Shown: positions 1 through 6,429 of the stretch, piece by piece
Layout of the letters: every line of letters begins with the position of its first letter
Numbering within the stretch: position 1 is the stretch's first letter
Assembly (NCBI GenBank): GCA_003661185.1
Contig: QMVQ01000025.1
Location: 1 to 12,815, forward strand
From: Candidatus Alkanophagales archaeon
Lineage (GTDB): Archaea; Halobacteriota; Syntropharchaeia; Alkanophagales; B39-G2
Direction of reading: 5' to 3'
DNA: 12,815 nucleotides
The notes under the pieces: generated by a model
Seen by the model: the letters and a program-made list of their open reading frames with translations, nothing else
Told to the model about the DNA's origin: nothing
Database searches by the model: none
Program-made: the position numbers and the translations under genes

Positions 1-303
1 CTCGAAGCCGAACTCGGCATAAGCATCGACGTCGAAGCCCGTAGTATCGAAGCTGAAGCTACAAAAGAAGCGGCAGGCGTCGAGATTCCGTTTTCGGTCT
101 CCGAGACGAAGAACTATTTGACGTTGAACCTTGAGGACGATGTGAGCGGACGGAACGTCGAGATTTATATTGACAATGAGTTTTTATTCTCTCCTGTCGT
201 CGGCAAGAAGAACAGAATAAGGGTCGGGAAGAACTCGAAAATCGGGAAGGAGCTGCTAAATACCTTGAAACATGGTGGGCAGATAAGAATTTTAAGAAGT
301 TGA
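1..303 (+). CDS. PIN/KH-domain ATPase (COG1855, PilT-like), C-terminal fragment
   Basis: Partial gene: the open frame enters from the left edge and gives 100 residues to a TGA. The segment starting LGISIDVEAR looks like the end of a KH RNA-binding domain. It is followed by the small beta-rich tail (EIPFSVSETKNYLTL, then VEIYIDNEFLFSPVVGKKNRIRVGK and IGKELLNTL) that I associate with archaeal ATPases carrying PIN, RecA-like ATPase and KH domains. Those proteins are soluble and of uncertain function, with RNA processing or translation suggested by the domains. The PIN and ATPase parts lie outside the window, so the assignment rests on the tail alone. An in-frame ATG at 118 exists but is internal, because the reading frame upstream of it is coding-like and uninterrupted. 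The gene converges on the ABC permease with only 23 bp between stops. Confidence 0.7.
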   Translation, partial: LEAELGISIDVEARSIEAEATKEAAGVEIPFSVSETKNYLTLNLEDDVSGRNVEIYIDNEFLFSPVVGKKNRIRVGKNSKIGKELLNTLKHGGQIRILRS

Positions 304-326
304 GGTCGGAGTGACATCTCGATTCA

Positions 327-1172
327 TCAAACTTCAGTCTTCTCAAACAGGTAAGCGCCGAGCCAGACCATTGCGATGCTGCTTAACACGAGTGCTGCAA
401 AATCAAGAAGCAATGGGAACTCGCCGACGCCGACGAGGCACTTCCGCAAGGCGTCCACGCCGTAGGTCAGTGGGTCTGCATACGCAAGCGTCCTTACCCA
501 GTGCGGAAAGCCGTCCAAGGGGAACAGCGCCCCCGACAGGAAGAAAATCGGGAACACCAGGAAATTCATCACGAGCGAGTAGCCCGACATGTCTTTGAGC
601 TTCGAGGCGAGAGCCACGCCCATCCCGATGAACGTTACGGAAATCAGCATCATGAAAAATACTGCAAGAAGGACGCCGCCGAGAACGGCGACGGCGGGCG
701 ACGCCGCTTCGTTTAGCCCTTCGACGCGGAAGCCCATGGGGAACGCCGCAAGCAGCATCAGCACGCCCTGGAACAGCGATGTCGTCATGCCGCCCGCAAT
801 CCGTCCCAATATTATCGATACCCTGCTCACTGGCGCCACCATTATTTCCCGAAGGAAGCCGAACTCCTTGTCCCAGAGGACGGAGAGTCCTGCAAACATC
901 GAAGAAAAGAGCAGGGTCATGCCGACGATTCCCGGCGCCAGGAAGTCGATGTAACGCAAGCCGTGGACGCTCGAAGCTTCCACGGGGAGGAATGCGAGGA
1001 ACGCAAGGAAAAACAAGGGCATGCCGAGGGAGCCTAAAACTCGGCTTCTCAGCCTGAAAAAGCGGATGGTTTCCCGCAGCCACAATGTGTATATCGCCGC
1101 CGGGTTTAGGACTCTGACCTTCATTTTGACTTGCGTCCGCTTACCCACCTTGTCGCTGCTTCTTGCTCGCAT
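327..1172 (-). CDS. ABC-2 type transporter permease
   Basis: Integral membrane half of an ABC exporter, 281 residues. About six hydrophobic segments are visible, at VLGSLGMPLFFLAFLAFL, GIVGMTLLFSSMFAGLSVL, TTSLFQGVLMLLAAFPM, GGVLLAVFFMMLISVTFIGM, SLVMNFLVFPIFFLSGALF and FAALVLSSIAMVWLGAYLF. Between them is the E-F-G-F-L-R-E stretch typical of the ABC-2/DrrB-like coupling region. The family exports drugs, lipids or polysaccharides, and the substrate here cannot be read from sequence. I chose the ATG at 1172 because it overlaps the ATPase stop as TGATG, which fits translational coupling. A GTG at 1190 and an ATG at 1124 are alternatives. It forms a two-gene unit with the ATPase upstream, and any promoter must lie upstream of that gene. 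Confidence 0.9.
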   Translation of the reverse strand: MRARSSDKVGKRTQVKMKVRVLNPAAIYTLWLRETIRFFRLRSRVLGSLGMPLFFLAFLAFLPVEASSVHGLRYIDFLAPGIVGMTLLFSSMFAGLSVLWDKEFGFLREIMVAPVSRVSIILGRIAGGMTTSLFQGVLMLLAAFPMGFRVEGLNEAASPAVAVLGGVLLAVFFMMLISVTFIGMGVALASKLKDMSGYSLVMNFLVFPIFFLSGALFPLDGFPHWVRTLAYADPLTYGVDALRKCLVGVGEFPLLLDFAALVLSSIAMVWLGAYLFEKTEV

Positions 1173-2179
1173 CACCGCCGCCTGTGCCACAGCACGTGCG
1201 CTCGTCTTATGAAATCGTTAAAGCTCCCCTCTTCATCCCTGATTTCTCGTCCTGTCAGCCTGAGGAAGGCGTCCTCGAGCGTTGACTCCCTGAAATTCAG
1301 AGCCTTTACTTCGACGCCTGCCTCGAACGCAGCAAGCACGAGCCTCGGGACACTCGCCTCGCCGCCGCCACGCACGTCGACAACGTTGTTCCGCACGCTT
1401 ACGCCCTCAACAAACCCGAAAGCGGAGAGGCGAGCCGCCAGTCGCTCCGCATCGCTCTGAGAGGCAACGGTGATGGAGAGAGATGCTGAGCCGTAGGAGT
1501 TTTTGAGTTTCTCGGGAGTGTCCGCCGCTATTATCTTGCCGGAATCAATGATTGCGATCCTGTCGCATAGGAACTCCGCCTCTTCCATGTAGTGCGTCGT
1601 GACGACAATTGTAACATCCTCTTCCTCGTTCCGCCGTTTTATATGCTCCCAAATGCCCCTGCGAGTCTGAACGTCCAAACCGAGTGTCGGCTCGTCTAAA
1701 AACAGGACTTCAGGGCTGTGCAACAGCCCACGAGCAATCTCAAGGCGGCGTTGCATCCCACCCGAAAAGTTTTCGACGAGCACGTTGACTTTGCCCTCAA
1801 GCCCTACGAGCTTTAAGACATCCTTGATGCGTCTTCGCCGTGTTTCTTTGTCCATGCCATACATGCGGGCGTGGAAGTCGAGGTTTTCGAAGGCGGTAAG
1901 CTTGTTGTCGAGCGTCGGCTCTTGAAACACGATGCCAATACGCCGCCGCACCTCATCAGCCTCACCGACGACGTCATAGCCGCAGACCCTTGCAACTCCC
2001 GCCGTCGGTTTTAAAAGCGTTGCCAACATCTTCAGCAGCGTCGTTTTCCCGGCGCCGTTCGGTCCGAGTAGTCCAAATATTTCCCCGCTTTTTATCCGGA
2101 AAGTTACGGAATCAACGGCTTTCAGCCCGTTAAAACACTTCGTTAAGCGCTCCGCTATGATGGTATCCACAAATCCCAT
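1172..2179 (-). CDS. ABC transporter ATP-binding protein (ABC-2/DrrA type)
   Basis: Cytoplasmic ATPase that powers the adjacent ABC-2 permease, 335 residues. Visible motifs are Walker A GPNGAGKT at 39-46, Q-loop Q86 (VFQEP), ABC signature FSGGMQRR at 138-145, Walker B LFLDEP at 159-164 with D-loop GLD, and H-loop H196 (TTHYMEEAE). The last 100 or so residues match the accessory tail of DrrA-like subunits. The reading frame stays open to an ATG at 2548, but I reject that start. The 123 extra codons encode a decayed TnpB tail and a hairpin region, and they overlap the gene upstream. The ATG at 2179 is preceded by GAGG about 6 nt away, and homology begins right after it. The stop overlaps the permease start. 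Confidence 0.92.
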   Translation of the reverse strand: MGFVDTIIAERLTKCFNGLKAVDSVTFRIKSGEIFGLLGPNGAGKTTLLKMLATLLKPTAGVARVCGYDVVGEADEVRRRIGIVFQEPTLDNKLTAFENLDFHARMYGMDKETRRRRIKDVLKLVGLEGKVNVLVENFSGGMQRRLEIARGLLHSPEVLFLDEPTLGLDVQTRRGIWEHIKRRNEEEDVTIVVTTHYMEEAEFLCDRIAIIDSGKIIAADTPEKLKNSYGSASLSITVASQSDAERLAARLSAFGFVEGVSVRNNVVDVRGGGEASVPRLVLAAFEAGVEVKALNFRESTLEDAFLRLTGREIRDEEGSFNDFIRRAHVLWHRRR

Positions 2180-2204
2180 TTTATCCTCATGCCAGTGACC
2201 TCCT

Positions 2205-2233
2205 CCCTCCATTGGAGGGCATCCGCCGGATGC
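2205..2233 (-). repeat. Tandem pair of short hairpins at IS200/IS605 remnant end
   Basis: Two perfect 6-bp inverted repeats sit back to back: CCCTCC-ATT-GGAGGG at 2205-2219 and GCATCC-GCC-GGATGC at 2219-2233. They lie downstream of the TnpB remnant and 26 bp upstream of the ABC ATPase start. Subterminal hairpins at the right end are typical of IS200/IS605 elements and of the RNA made from the tnpB 3' end. That identity is inferred. A transcription attenuator in the ABC leader is the alternative. Confidence 0.45.
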
Positions 2234-2263
2234 ACGAGGTTGGGGAGTGTGGTTCAGAACGAA

Positions 2264-2436
2264 CCGCTCCCCTTCGGGCTGGGTCACGACAGCCCCTGCC
2301 ATGAGCATGTAGCCCACGGCTCGTCTCAGTATGTTTTTGGCTCCGTTCACGTCCGCATTGATTTGGTATCCACAGTCCTGTATAATCTTTCTGCTTAAAA
2401 ACTTTTCTCCCACCCGCCTCCCCTGCTGCCGCCTCC
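2264..2436 (-). pseudogene. tnpB: TnpB (IS200/IS605 family) C-terminal remnant
   Basis: The frame upstream of the ABC ATPase encodes CGYQINADVNGAKNILRRA (around 2313-2374). This is the end of the TnpB zinc ribbon plus the catalytic-Asp segment (NADVNGAKNI), followed by GYMLMAGAVVTQPEG, a tail often seen in archaeal TnpB proteins. Upstream, RRRQQGRRVGEKF is also TnpB-like, but the first CxxC of the zinc ribbon is missing and the rest of the nuclease, including the RuvC I and II parts, is absent. It is therefore a dead fragment, perhaps 60 codons long, left by an old insertion or deletion. By chance it remains open into the ATPase frame. It fills most of the 311-bp gap between the ABC ATPase and the next gene upstream. 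Confidence 0.72.
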
Positions 2437-2490
2437 TTAAGGAGGGGATTAGCAGCAACGTCGTCCTAAATAACTTCCAGAAGCAGCGTA

Positions 2491-2949
2491 TTAAGACCCT
2501 TCGAAAAACTTCCTTATTTTCTCCCGATATTCTGGCAGGAGTCTCCACTCCGTGAGGCTTATTTTCTCAAATATCTCTTTTTTATTGTATTTTCGTATTT
2601 TCCTGACAATACCGGCGGCGATGGCGCCGATGCCTCGCCCGCCTGTGATGTTCACACCGATGTTACGGATTCGCTCCATGAGCTCGTTCACAGTGACTAC
2701 GCCCTTCTCTGCGAGCGTCTTCAGAAATTCCTTCTGTGACGGGCTGCATTCCGCCAAGAATTTATTAAGCTCGTTGTCCGTCCATTCCTCAACATAAACG
2801 TCAGTGAAGTGCTCCTTTATGAAAGACACAACTCTCTCAAGTTCCTCATACTGCTCCACTGGTATCGGCTTCTTCAGGAACAACTGCTTCTTCCCGATGC
2901 GTAGGTCTTCGACTGCTACTATCTTCCCATCTTTTATGTCGACCTTCAT
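2491..2949 (-). CDS. Conserved-looking hypothetical protein, possible winged-helix C-terminus
   Basis: 152 soluble residues that I do not recognise. The N-terminal third reads like a small beta-rich domain (MKVDIKDGKIVAVEDLRIGKKQ). The rest is helical and charged. SQKEFLKTLAEKGVVTVNELMERI followed by a Gly-rich turn (ITGGRGIGAIAAGIVRKI) resembles a helix-turn-helix or winged-helix fold, which is inference. The ATG at 2949 has GGTG about 7 nt upstream; a TTG at 2964 would add five residues. A TATA-like box lies about 30 bp upstream, so it probably has its own promoter although it follows gatE by only 45 bp on the same strand. Its 3' end abuts the tnpB remnant, so the last residues could have been altered by the insertion. 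Confidence 0.7.
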   Translation of the reverse strand: MKVDIKDGKIVAVEDLRIGKKQLFLKKPIPVEQYEELERVVSFIKEHFTDVYVEEWTDNELNKFLAECSPSQKEFLKTLAEKGVVTVNELMERIRNIGVNITGGRGIGAIAAGIVRKIRKYNKKEIFEKISLTEWRLLPEYREKIRKFFEGS

Positions 2950-2978
2950 TTTCACCCACACCAATAATATATGTGCAT

Positions 2979-2992
2979 GTTATATAAATTTT
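2979..2992 (-). promoter_or_regulatory. TATA-like promoter element
   Basis: Read on the minus strand the sequence is AAAATTTATATAAC, a good archaeal TATA box. A start site about 25 bp downstream would fall near 2955, giving a very short leader before the ATG at 2949. It occupies the 45-bp gap after gatE. Placement is by spacing and composition only. Confidence 0.45.
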
Positions 2993-2994
2993 TA

Positions 2995-4917
2995 TCATTC
3001 GATGTTATATCGTTCGCTCAAGAATTTTTTTATCGTATTTTCAAGCATTTCACTTACAAGTTTCCCGTCCACCTTGCCCCTTAATTCCTTCATCACGACG
3101 CCCATCAGCGGACTTATTGCTCTTAACCCTCTGTTTCTCACAAAATCTGCCCTCTCCATAACTACTGCTTCTATGAATTTTTCTACATCCTCAATGCGCA
3201 TGGTCTTCAGTCCCAACTCAGTTACTATTTCTCCAACACTTTTTTCCGGGTTAGCTGCCAAATTTTTAAGAATTTCAGGTATGCCTTCCTTACTAAAGTC
3301 GCCGGCGGCTAACATCTCGAATATTTTGATGATATGTGGCTCTTCGACGTTCTGGATGGCTATACCTTCCCGCATGAGTTCCGTCATGGTGTCCGTGAGC
3401 GTCCTAATGACCAACGTCGCTGGTATCTCCACTTTCGTTCCTTTTGAAGAGAACATGCTCATTATTTCCTCGAATAGCTTAAAATTGATGGATCTGGCAA
3501 TCTTCCCAGCAAGCTCCTCGTTTATACCATACTCCTGCATATACCTCTTTTTTCTGTCCTCAAAAAGCTCAGGTAGCTTTATTCTCCGCAGCATCTCCTC
3601 TGTTATTTCGATGGGCGGCACGTCCGTCTCTGGATACATACGAGCGGCGCCGGGCAGCGGACGCATGTAAGCGGTGTTCCCCCCCTCTAAGGCACGCCTC
3701 GTCTCCTCCGGAATTCCGTGCACCGCAACCTCTGCCCTCTCCAAAACGGCGTTCAGAGAGCTCACCGCCCGCTCTTCATCAGCGGCAACTATAACCACGC
3801 AATCCTCGTCGCTGGCGTTAAAAGCCGTCTTTAACTTTTTCACCTCCTCCTCGGTTATTCCGTAAGCGGGAAGCTCATCAGTGTGGAAAATCCCGCCGAC
3901 GCCGAATCTCTTTGCGATGTCAGAAAGCTCGCTGCCAAAGCGGCGTCCGGGCTGTATTTGCCGGCCGACGAGTCCGCCGAACCGCCGCAAGCACATGCCG
4001 AAAACACGATGTCCTGCTTTTTTGATAACCTTAGACTTCGTATTCTTGAATATTTCAGAAACGTCTCTTATTTCACGCTCGACATAGGCGTCGCGTCTCC
4101 GCAGCTCGTCCCGTATTTCCAGAAGATTTAGCTGCCGGATCACCTCGTTCTTTATCACTTGCTCTATCATTCCGAGGTTCTGCACGCCTTTTATCTCGAC
4201 ACGGGCGCCGTCCCGTATGGAGACGTTTATGTCTTGGCGGATTGTCCCCAGCCCTCTTTTGACCTTGCCCGTCGATTGCAGAATCATGCCGATGTGCTCC
4301 GCCACCTTCCTAGCCTGTTCCGGCGTTTTTATGTCCGGCGCCGTCCCTATTTCGACGAGCGGGATGCCGAGCCTGTCCAGAGAATAAACGACGTAACCTC
4401 TCTCCTCCAGTAGCTTCTGCGCCGCTTCCTCCTCAAGACAAAGCGTGTTTATTCTAACGACGCCCTCCTCAGTCTCTATTTTTCCGTTAGTGGCGATGAG
4501 CGCAGTTCGCTGGAAGCCACACGTGTTGGAGCCGTCAATTACGATTTTGCGCATCGTGTGCACTTCGTCCACAACGTCCATGTCGAGGAGCAGAGCTACT
4601 TCTAAAGCGATTTCGAGCGCTTCCCTGTTAAGCTCGTGCGGCGGCTCCTCATCGTTCTCCACGAGGCACGTGCTGTCGTAGGCTTTGTAAATGAAGGTGC
4701 GGCGGTAGCGCTCTTCAGCCTCTGCTGCCTTGTCAACTTCGCCGAGCTCGCTCTTTGACGCCCGTAAATACCTAAAAAACTCGAAGTTTGAGTCTTTCTT
4801 CGCACGCAGCGTCGTGGGGCATTTACAGAAGAGTTTGTGTTTTGTGTCCAATTGCTGATGGATTTCGAGCCCTGCCACCAGTCCTACCTTCCCGTAGTCA
4901 AGCTCCGCCATCACCAT
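2995..4917 (-). CDS. gatE: Glu-tRNA(Gln) amidotransferase subunit E (GatE)
   Basis: Archaea-specific subunit of the GatDE amidotransferase. The complex converts Glu-tRNA(Gln) to Gln-tRNA(Gln), using ammonia that GatD releases from glutamine or asparagine. GatD is not in this window. About 640 residues is normal for the family. The N-terminal cradle domain starts with the hallmark GLEIHQQLDTKHKLFCKCP and continues through GSNTCGFQRTALIA and RQDINVSI. An AspRS-like GAD insertion spans roughly residues 280-430, followed by PLPGAARMYPETDVPPI and a helical YqeY-like tRNA-binding tail. I chose the ATG at 4917. An ATG at 4911 (MAELDYGKVG) and a TTG at 4935 are alternatives, and none has a clear Shine-Dalgarno site. 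It is 21 bp downstream of the Lrp-type regulator and probably cotranscribed with it. Confidence 0.96.
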   Translation of the reverse strand: MVMAELDYGKVGLVAGLEIHQQLDTKHKLFCKCPTTLRAKKDSNFEFFRYLRASKSELGEVDKAAEAEERYRRTFIYKAYDSTCLVENDEEPPHELNREALEIALEVALLLDMDVVDEVHTMRKIVIDGSNTCGFQRTALIATNGKIETEEGVVRINTLCLEEEAAQKLLEERGYVVYSLDRLGIPLVEIGTAPDIKTPEQARKVAEHIGMILQSTGKVKRGLGTIRQDINVSIRDGARVEIKGVQNLGMIEQVIKNEVIRQLNLLEIRDELRRRDAYVEREIRDVSEIFKNTKSKVIKKAGHRVFGMCLRRFGGLVGRQIQPGRRFGSELSDIAKRFGVGGIFHTDELPAYGITEEEVKKLKTAFNASDEDCVVIVAADEERAVSSLNAVLERAEVAVHGIPEETRRALEGGNTAYMRPLPGAARMYPETDVPPIEITEEMLRRIKLPELFEDRKKRYMQEYGINEELAGKIARSINFKLFEEIMSMFSSKGTKVEIPATLVIRTLTDTMTELMREGIAIQNVEEPHIIKIFEMLAAGDFSKEGIPEILKNLAANPEKSVGEIVTELGLKTMRIEDVEKFIEAVVMERADFVRNRGLRAISPLMGVVMKELRGKVDGKLVSEMLENTIKKFLSERYNIE

Positions 4918-4938
4918 AAATTTGCATGAAGTCAAAAA

Positions 4939-5397
4939 TCATTCCGGGAGATAAACCCGATAGTCCTCCTTGACGACGTTGAGGACAACGAAGGTGCAAG
5001 TGCGCTGAACGTGTTTCATGCCGAGTGTTGATTTTATGAAGGCGTTCAGTTCTGTCGTGTTTTTGAATTTTGCGACGACGATGGCGTCGAACTCGCCGGT
5101 GACGTCATAGACCGCACAGACCTCCTGGCGGCGTGCCAGCTCTCGTTCTACCTCGACGAGATGCCCGCCCTCGACGACTATGCCCACGATTACGGTGACG
5201 TCGAGTCCGACCTTCTTCGCATCTATCAGGGGTATGAAGTTCAACAGAACTCCCCGTTCCTTCATGTCATTTATCCTGCGGATGACGGTATTTACTGAGA
5301 CTTTAAGGTTGCGAGCGAGCTCTCTGTATGAAATCCTCGCATCCCCTAAGAGGAGGGAAAGGATCTTTTTGTCGAGGTCGTCAAGCTTTTCCGACAC
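4939..5397 (-). CDS. Lrp/AsnC family transcriptional regulator
   Basis: 152 residues, the usual length. An N-terminal AsnC-type helix-turn-helix (about residues 5-50) contains LDDLDKKILSLLLGDARISY and VSVNTVIRRINDMKERGV. A RAM ligand-binding and oligomerisation domain follows (about 65-148), with VYDVTGEFDAIVVAKF and the closing VVLNVVKEDYRVYLPE. Family members are cytoplasmic DNA-binding proteins that respond to amino acids or other small ligands; the ligand here is unknown. The GTG start at 5397 is supported by a run of six G about 5 nt upstream that abuts the nrpR stop. It lies 10 bp after nrpR and 21 bp before gatE, so translation of the three genes is probably linked. That makes gatE or amino-acid genes plausible targets, by inference from position. 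Confidence 0.93.
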   Translation of the reverse strand: MSEKLDDLDKKILSLLLGDARISYRELARNLKVSVNTVIRRINDMKERGVLLNFIPLIDAKKVGLDVTVIVGIVVEGGHLVEVERELARRQEVCAVYDVTGEFDAIVVAKFKNTTELNAFIKSTLGMKHVQRTCTFVVLNVVKEDYRVYLPE

Positions 5398-5407
5398 GTG
5401 AACCCCC

Positions 5408-6391
5408 CTATAACATCTTAAGCTCCTTAAAGGGCATAACAGTATGCATGGGCAAGGTCTCGGTTTTTATGCCTCGTTCCTCCGCCGCAGCGAAGGCGTT
5501 CACGCCCGCATATACAGGGATGCCCACTCTGCCTCTGAGAAGAGGGACGCCGAGAACTGAGAGCCCTGTGCCGAAAGTAATCACGCCGGTGATGCCAGCG
5601 GCTTTCAAGCTTTTTATCACCTTTGCGGCGCTCTCCAACGCAATCGCGGGGATTTCACGGTAGTTTGCGATTACCCTGCCGGTGCCCTTAGCCAGAGCGT
5701 CGCAGACTGACGTTATCTTCCTCGACACGAAGACCTTCGTGGGGTCGACGGAGGTGCCCTCGTAGCTGATGACGTCTATGAAGCGTTGCGGCTTCCCGCT
5801 GCTTATCTGGACGATGCCGCTATATCTCACTTCAACAGGGATGCCGTTCTTCACGAGGACACCGTCTATCGTGATGCTGCAGATGTTCGCCACCGCTACC
5901 TTGCCCGGCGGGACGTGCAGTCCACCCACCCGCTCTTTCTCGTCTATTACTTTGACGTAATGGCTTACGACGTATGCGGAAAGCTCCTCAAAAAGCCCCA
6001 CAATTTTTTCAAAGTCCCGCTTGTCTATAAGTGCGACGTTCACGATGACGTTTCCTTCCCGCCGCAGAGGGTCGAATGTGGTCAAAAAGATAAGCTCTTC
6101 AATCCTTGCTTTCACAGAGCCGAGACGCTCCTCAAGGCTCGCCTCTTCCAGCTCTCTCAAGCCCTGCTCTGTAATCGTGCGTCCTTTCTTGCCGTGCTTC
6201 TTGGTGAATCCCATAGCGTCGAGGAAACTGAGATGGTAGCGGACTGTCCGCTCCTTTATGTTGAAGCCCCGCCGCTGCAACTCTACTGAAATCGCTCTCG
6301 CACCCAGAGGCATATCACTCTCACCGAGTATCCTCAAAATTTCGAGTAGCTTGCGTTTTGTCTCGAAATTCTTGTCCGCGCGTTTTCCCAT
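5408..6391 (-). CDS. nrpR: NrpR-type nitrogen regulator (winged helix plus one NrpR domain)
   Basis: Transcriptional regulator related to NrpR, which in methanogens represses nitrogen-assimilation genes and is released by 2-oxoglutarate. Here 327 residues hold an N-terminal winged helix (about 10-75: KRKLLEILRILGESDMPLGA then KERTVRYHLSFLDAMGFTKK). A single NrpR effector domain (DUF128 type, about 90-325) follows, with GLHVPPGKVAVANICSITIDG, EVRYSGIVQI, ISYEGTSVDPTKVF and FGTGLSVLGVPLLRGRVGIP. Some methanogen proteins have two tandem NrpR domains; this one has one, so it would work as a dimer or with a partner. The ATG at 6391 has a weak site (CAGAG) just upstream. It is 38 bp downstream of fwdB and 10 bp upstream of the Lrp gene. 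Its targets cannot be read from this window. Confidence 0.93.
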   Translation of the reverse strand: MGKRADKNFETKRKLLEILRILGESDMPLGARAISVELQRRGFNIKERTVRYHLSFLDAMGFTKKHGKKGRTITEQGLRELEEASLEERLGSVKARIEELIFLTTFDPLRREGNVIVNVALIDKRDFEKIVGLFEELSAYVVSHYVKVIDEKERVGGLHVPPGKVAVANICSITIDGVLVKNGIPVEVRYSGIVQISSGKPQRFIDVISYEGTSVDPTKVFVSRKITSVCDALAKGTGRVIANYREIPAIALESAAKVIKSLKAAGITGVITFGTGLSVLGVPLLRGRVGIPVYAGVNAFAAAEERGIKTETLPMHTVMPFKELKML

Positions 6392-6429
6392 CTCTGTATC
6401 GTTGTAGCAAGTAAAGAAAAAGCAAGCGG

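Noticed and set aside
403..1083. 226-codon open frame on the minus strand
   Set aside because: It lies in another frame of the ABC permease, with Arg/Pro-rich low-complexity composition typical of shadow frames in GC-rich genes.
2180..2548. N-terminal extension of the ABC ATPase, i.e. a TnpB-ABC fusion protein
   Set aside because: The ATG at 2548 overlaps the upstream gene by 58 bp, and ATPase homology with a good ribosome binding site starts at 2179. The fusion is a chance read-through of a remnant.
2804..3670. 288-codon open frame on the plus strand
   Set aside because: It is antisense to the unmistakable gatE and the gene after it; the protein is Ser/Phe/Leu-rich without domains, as expected for a mirror frame.
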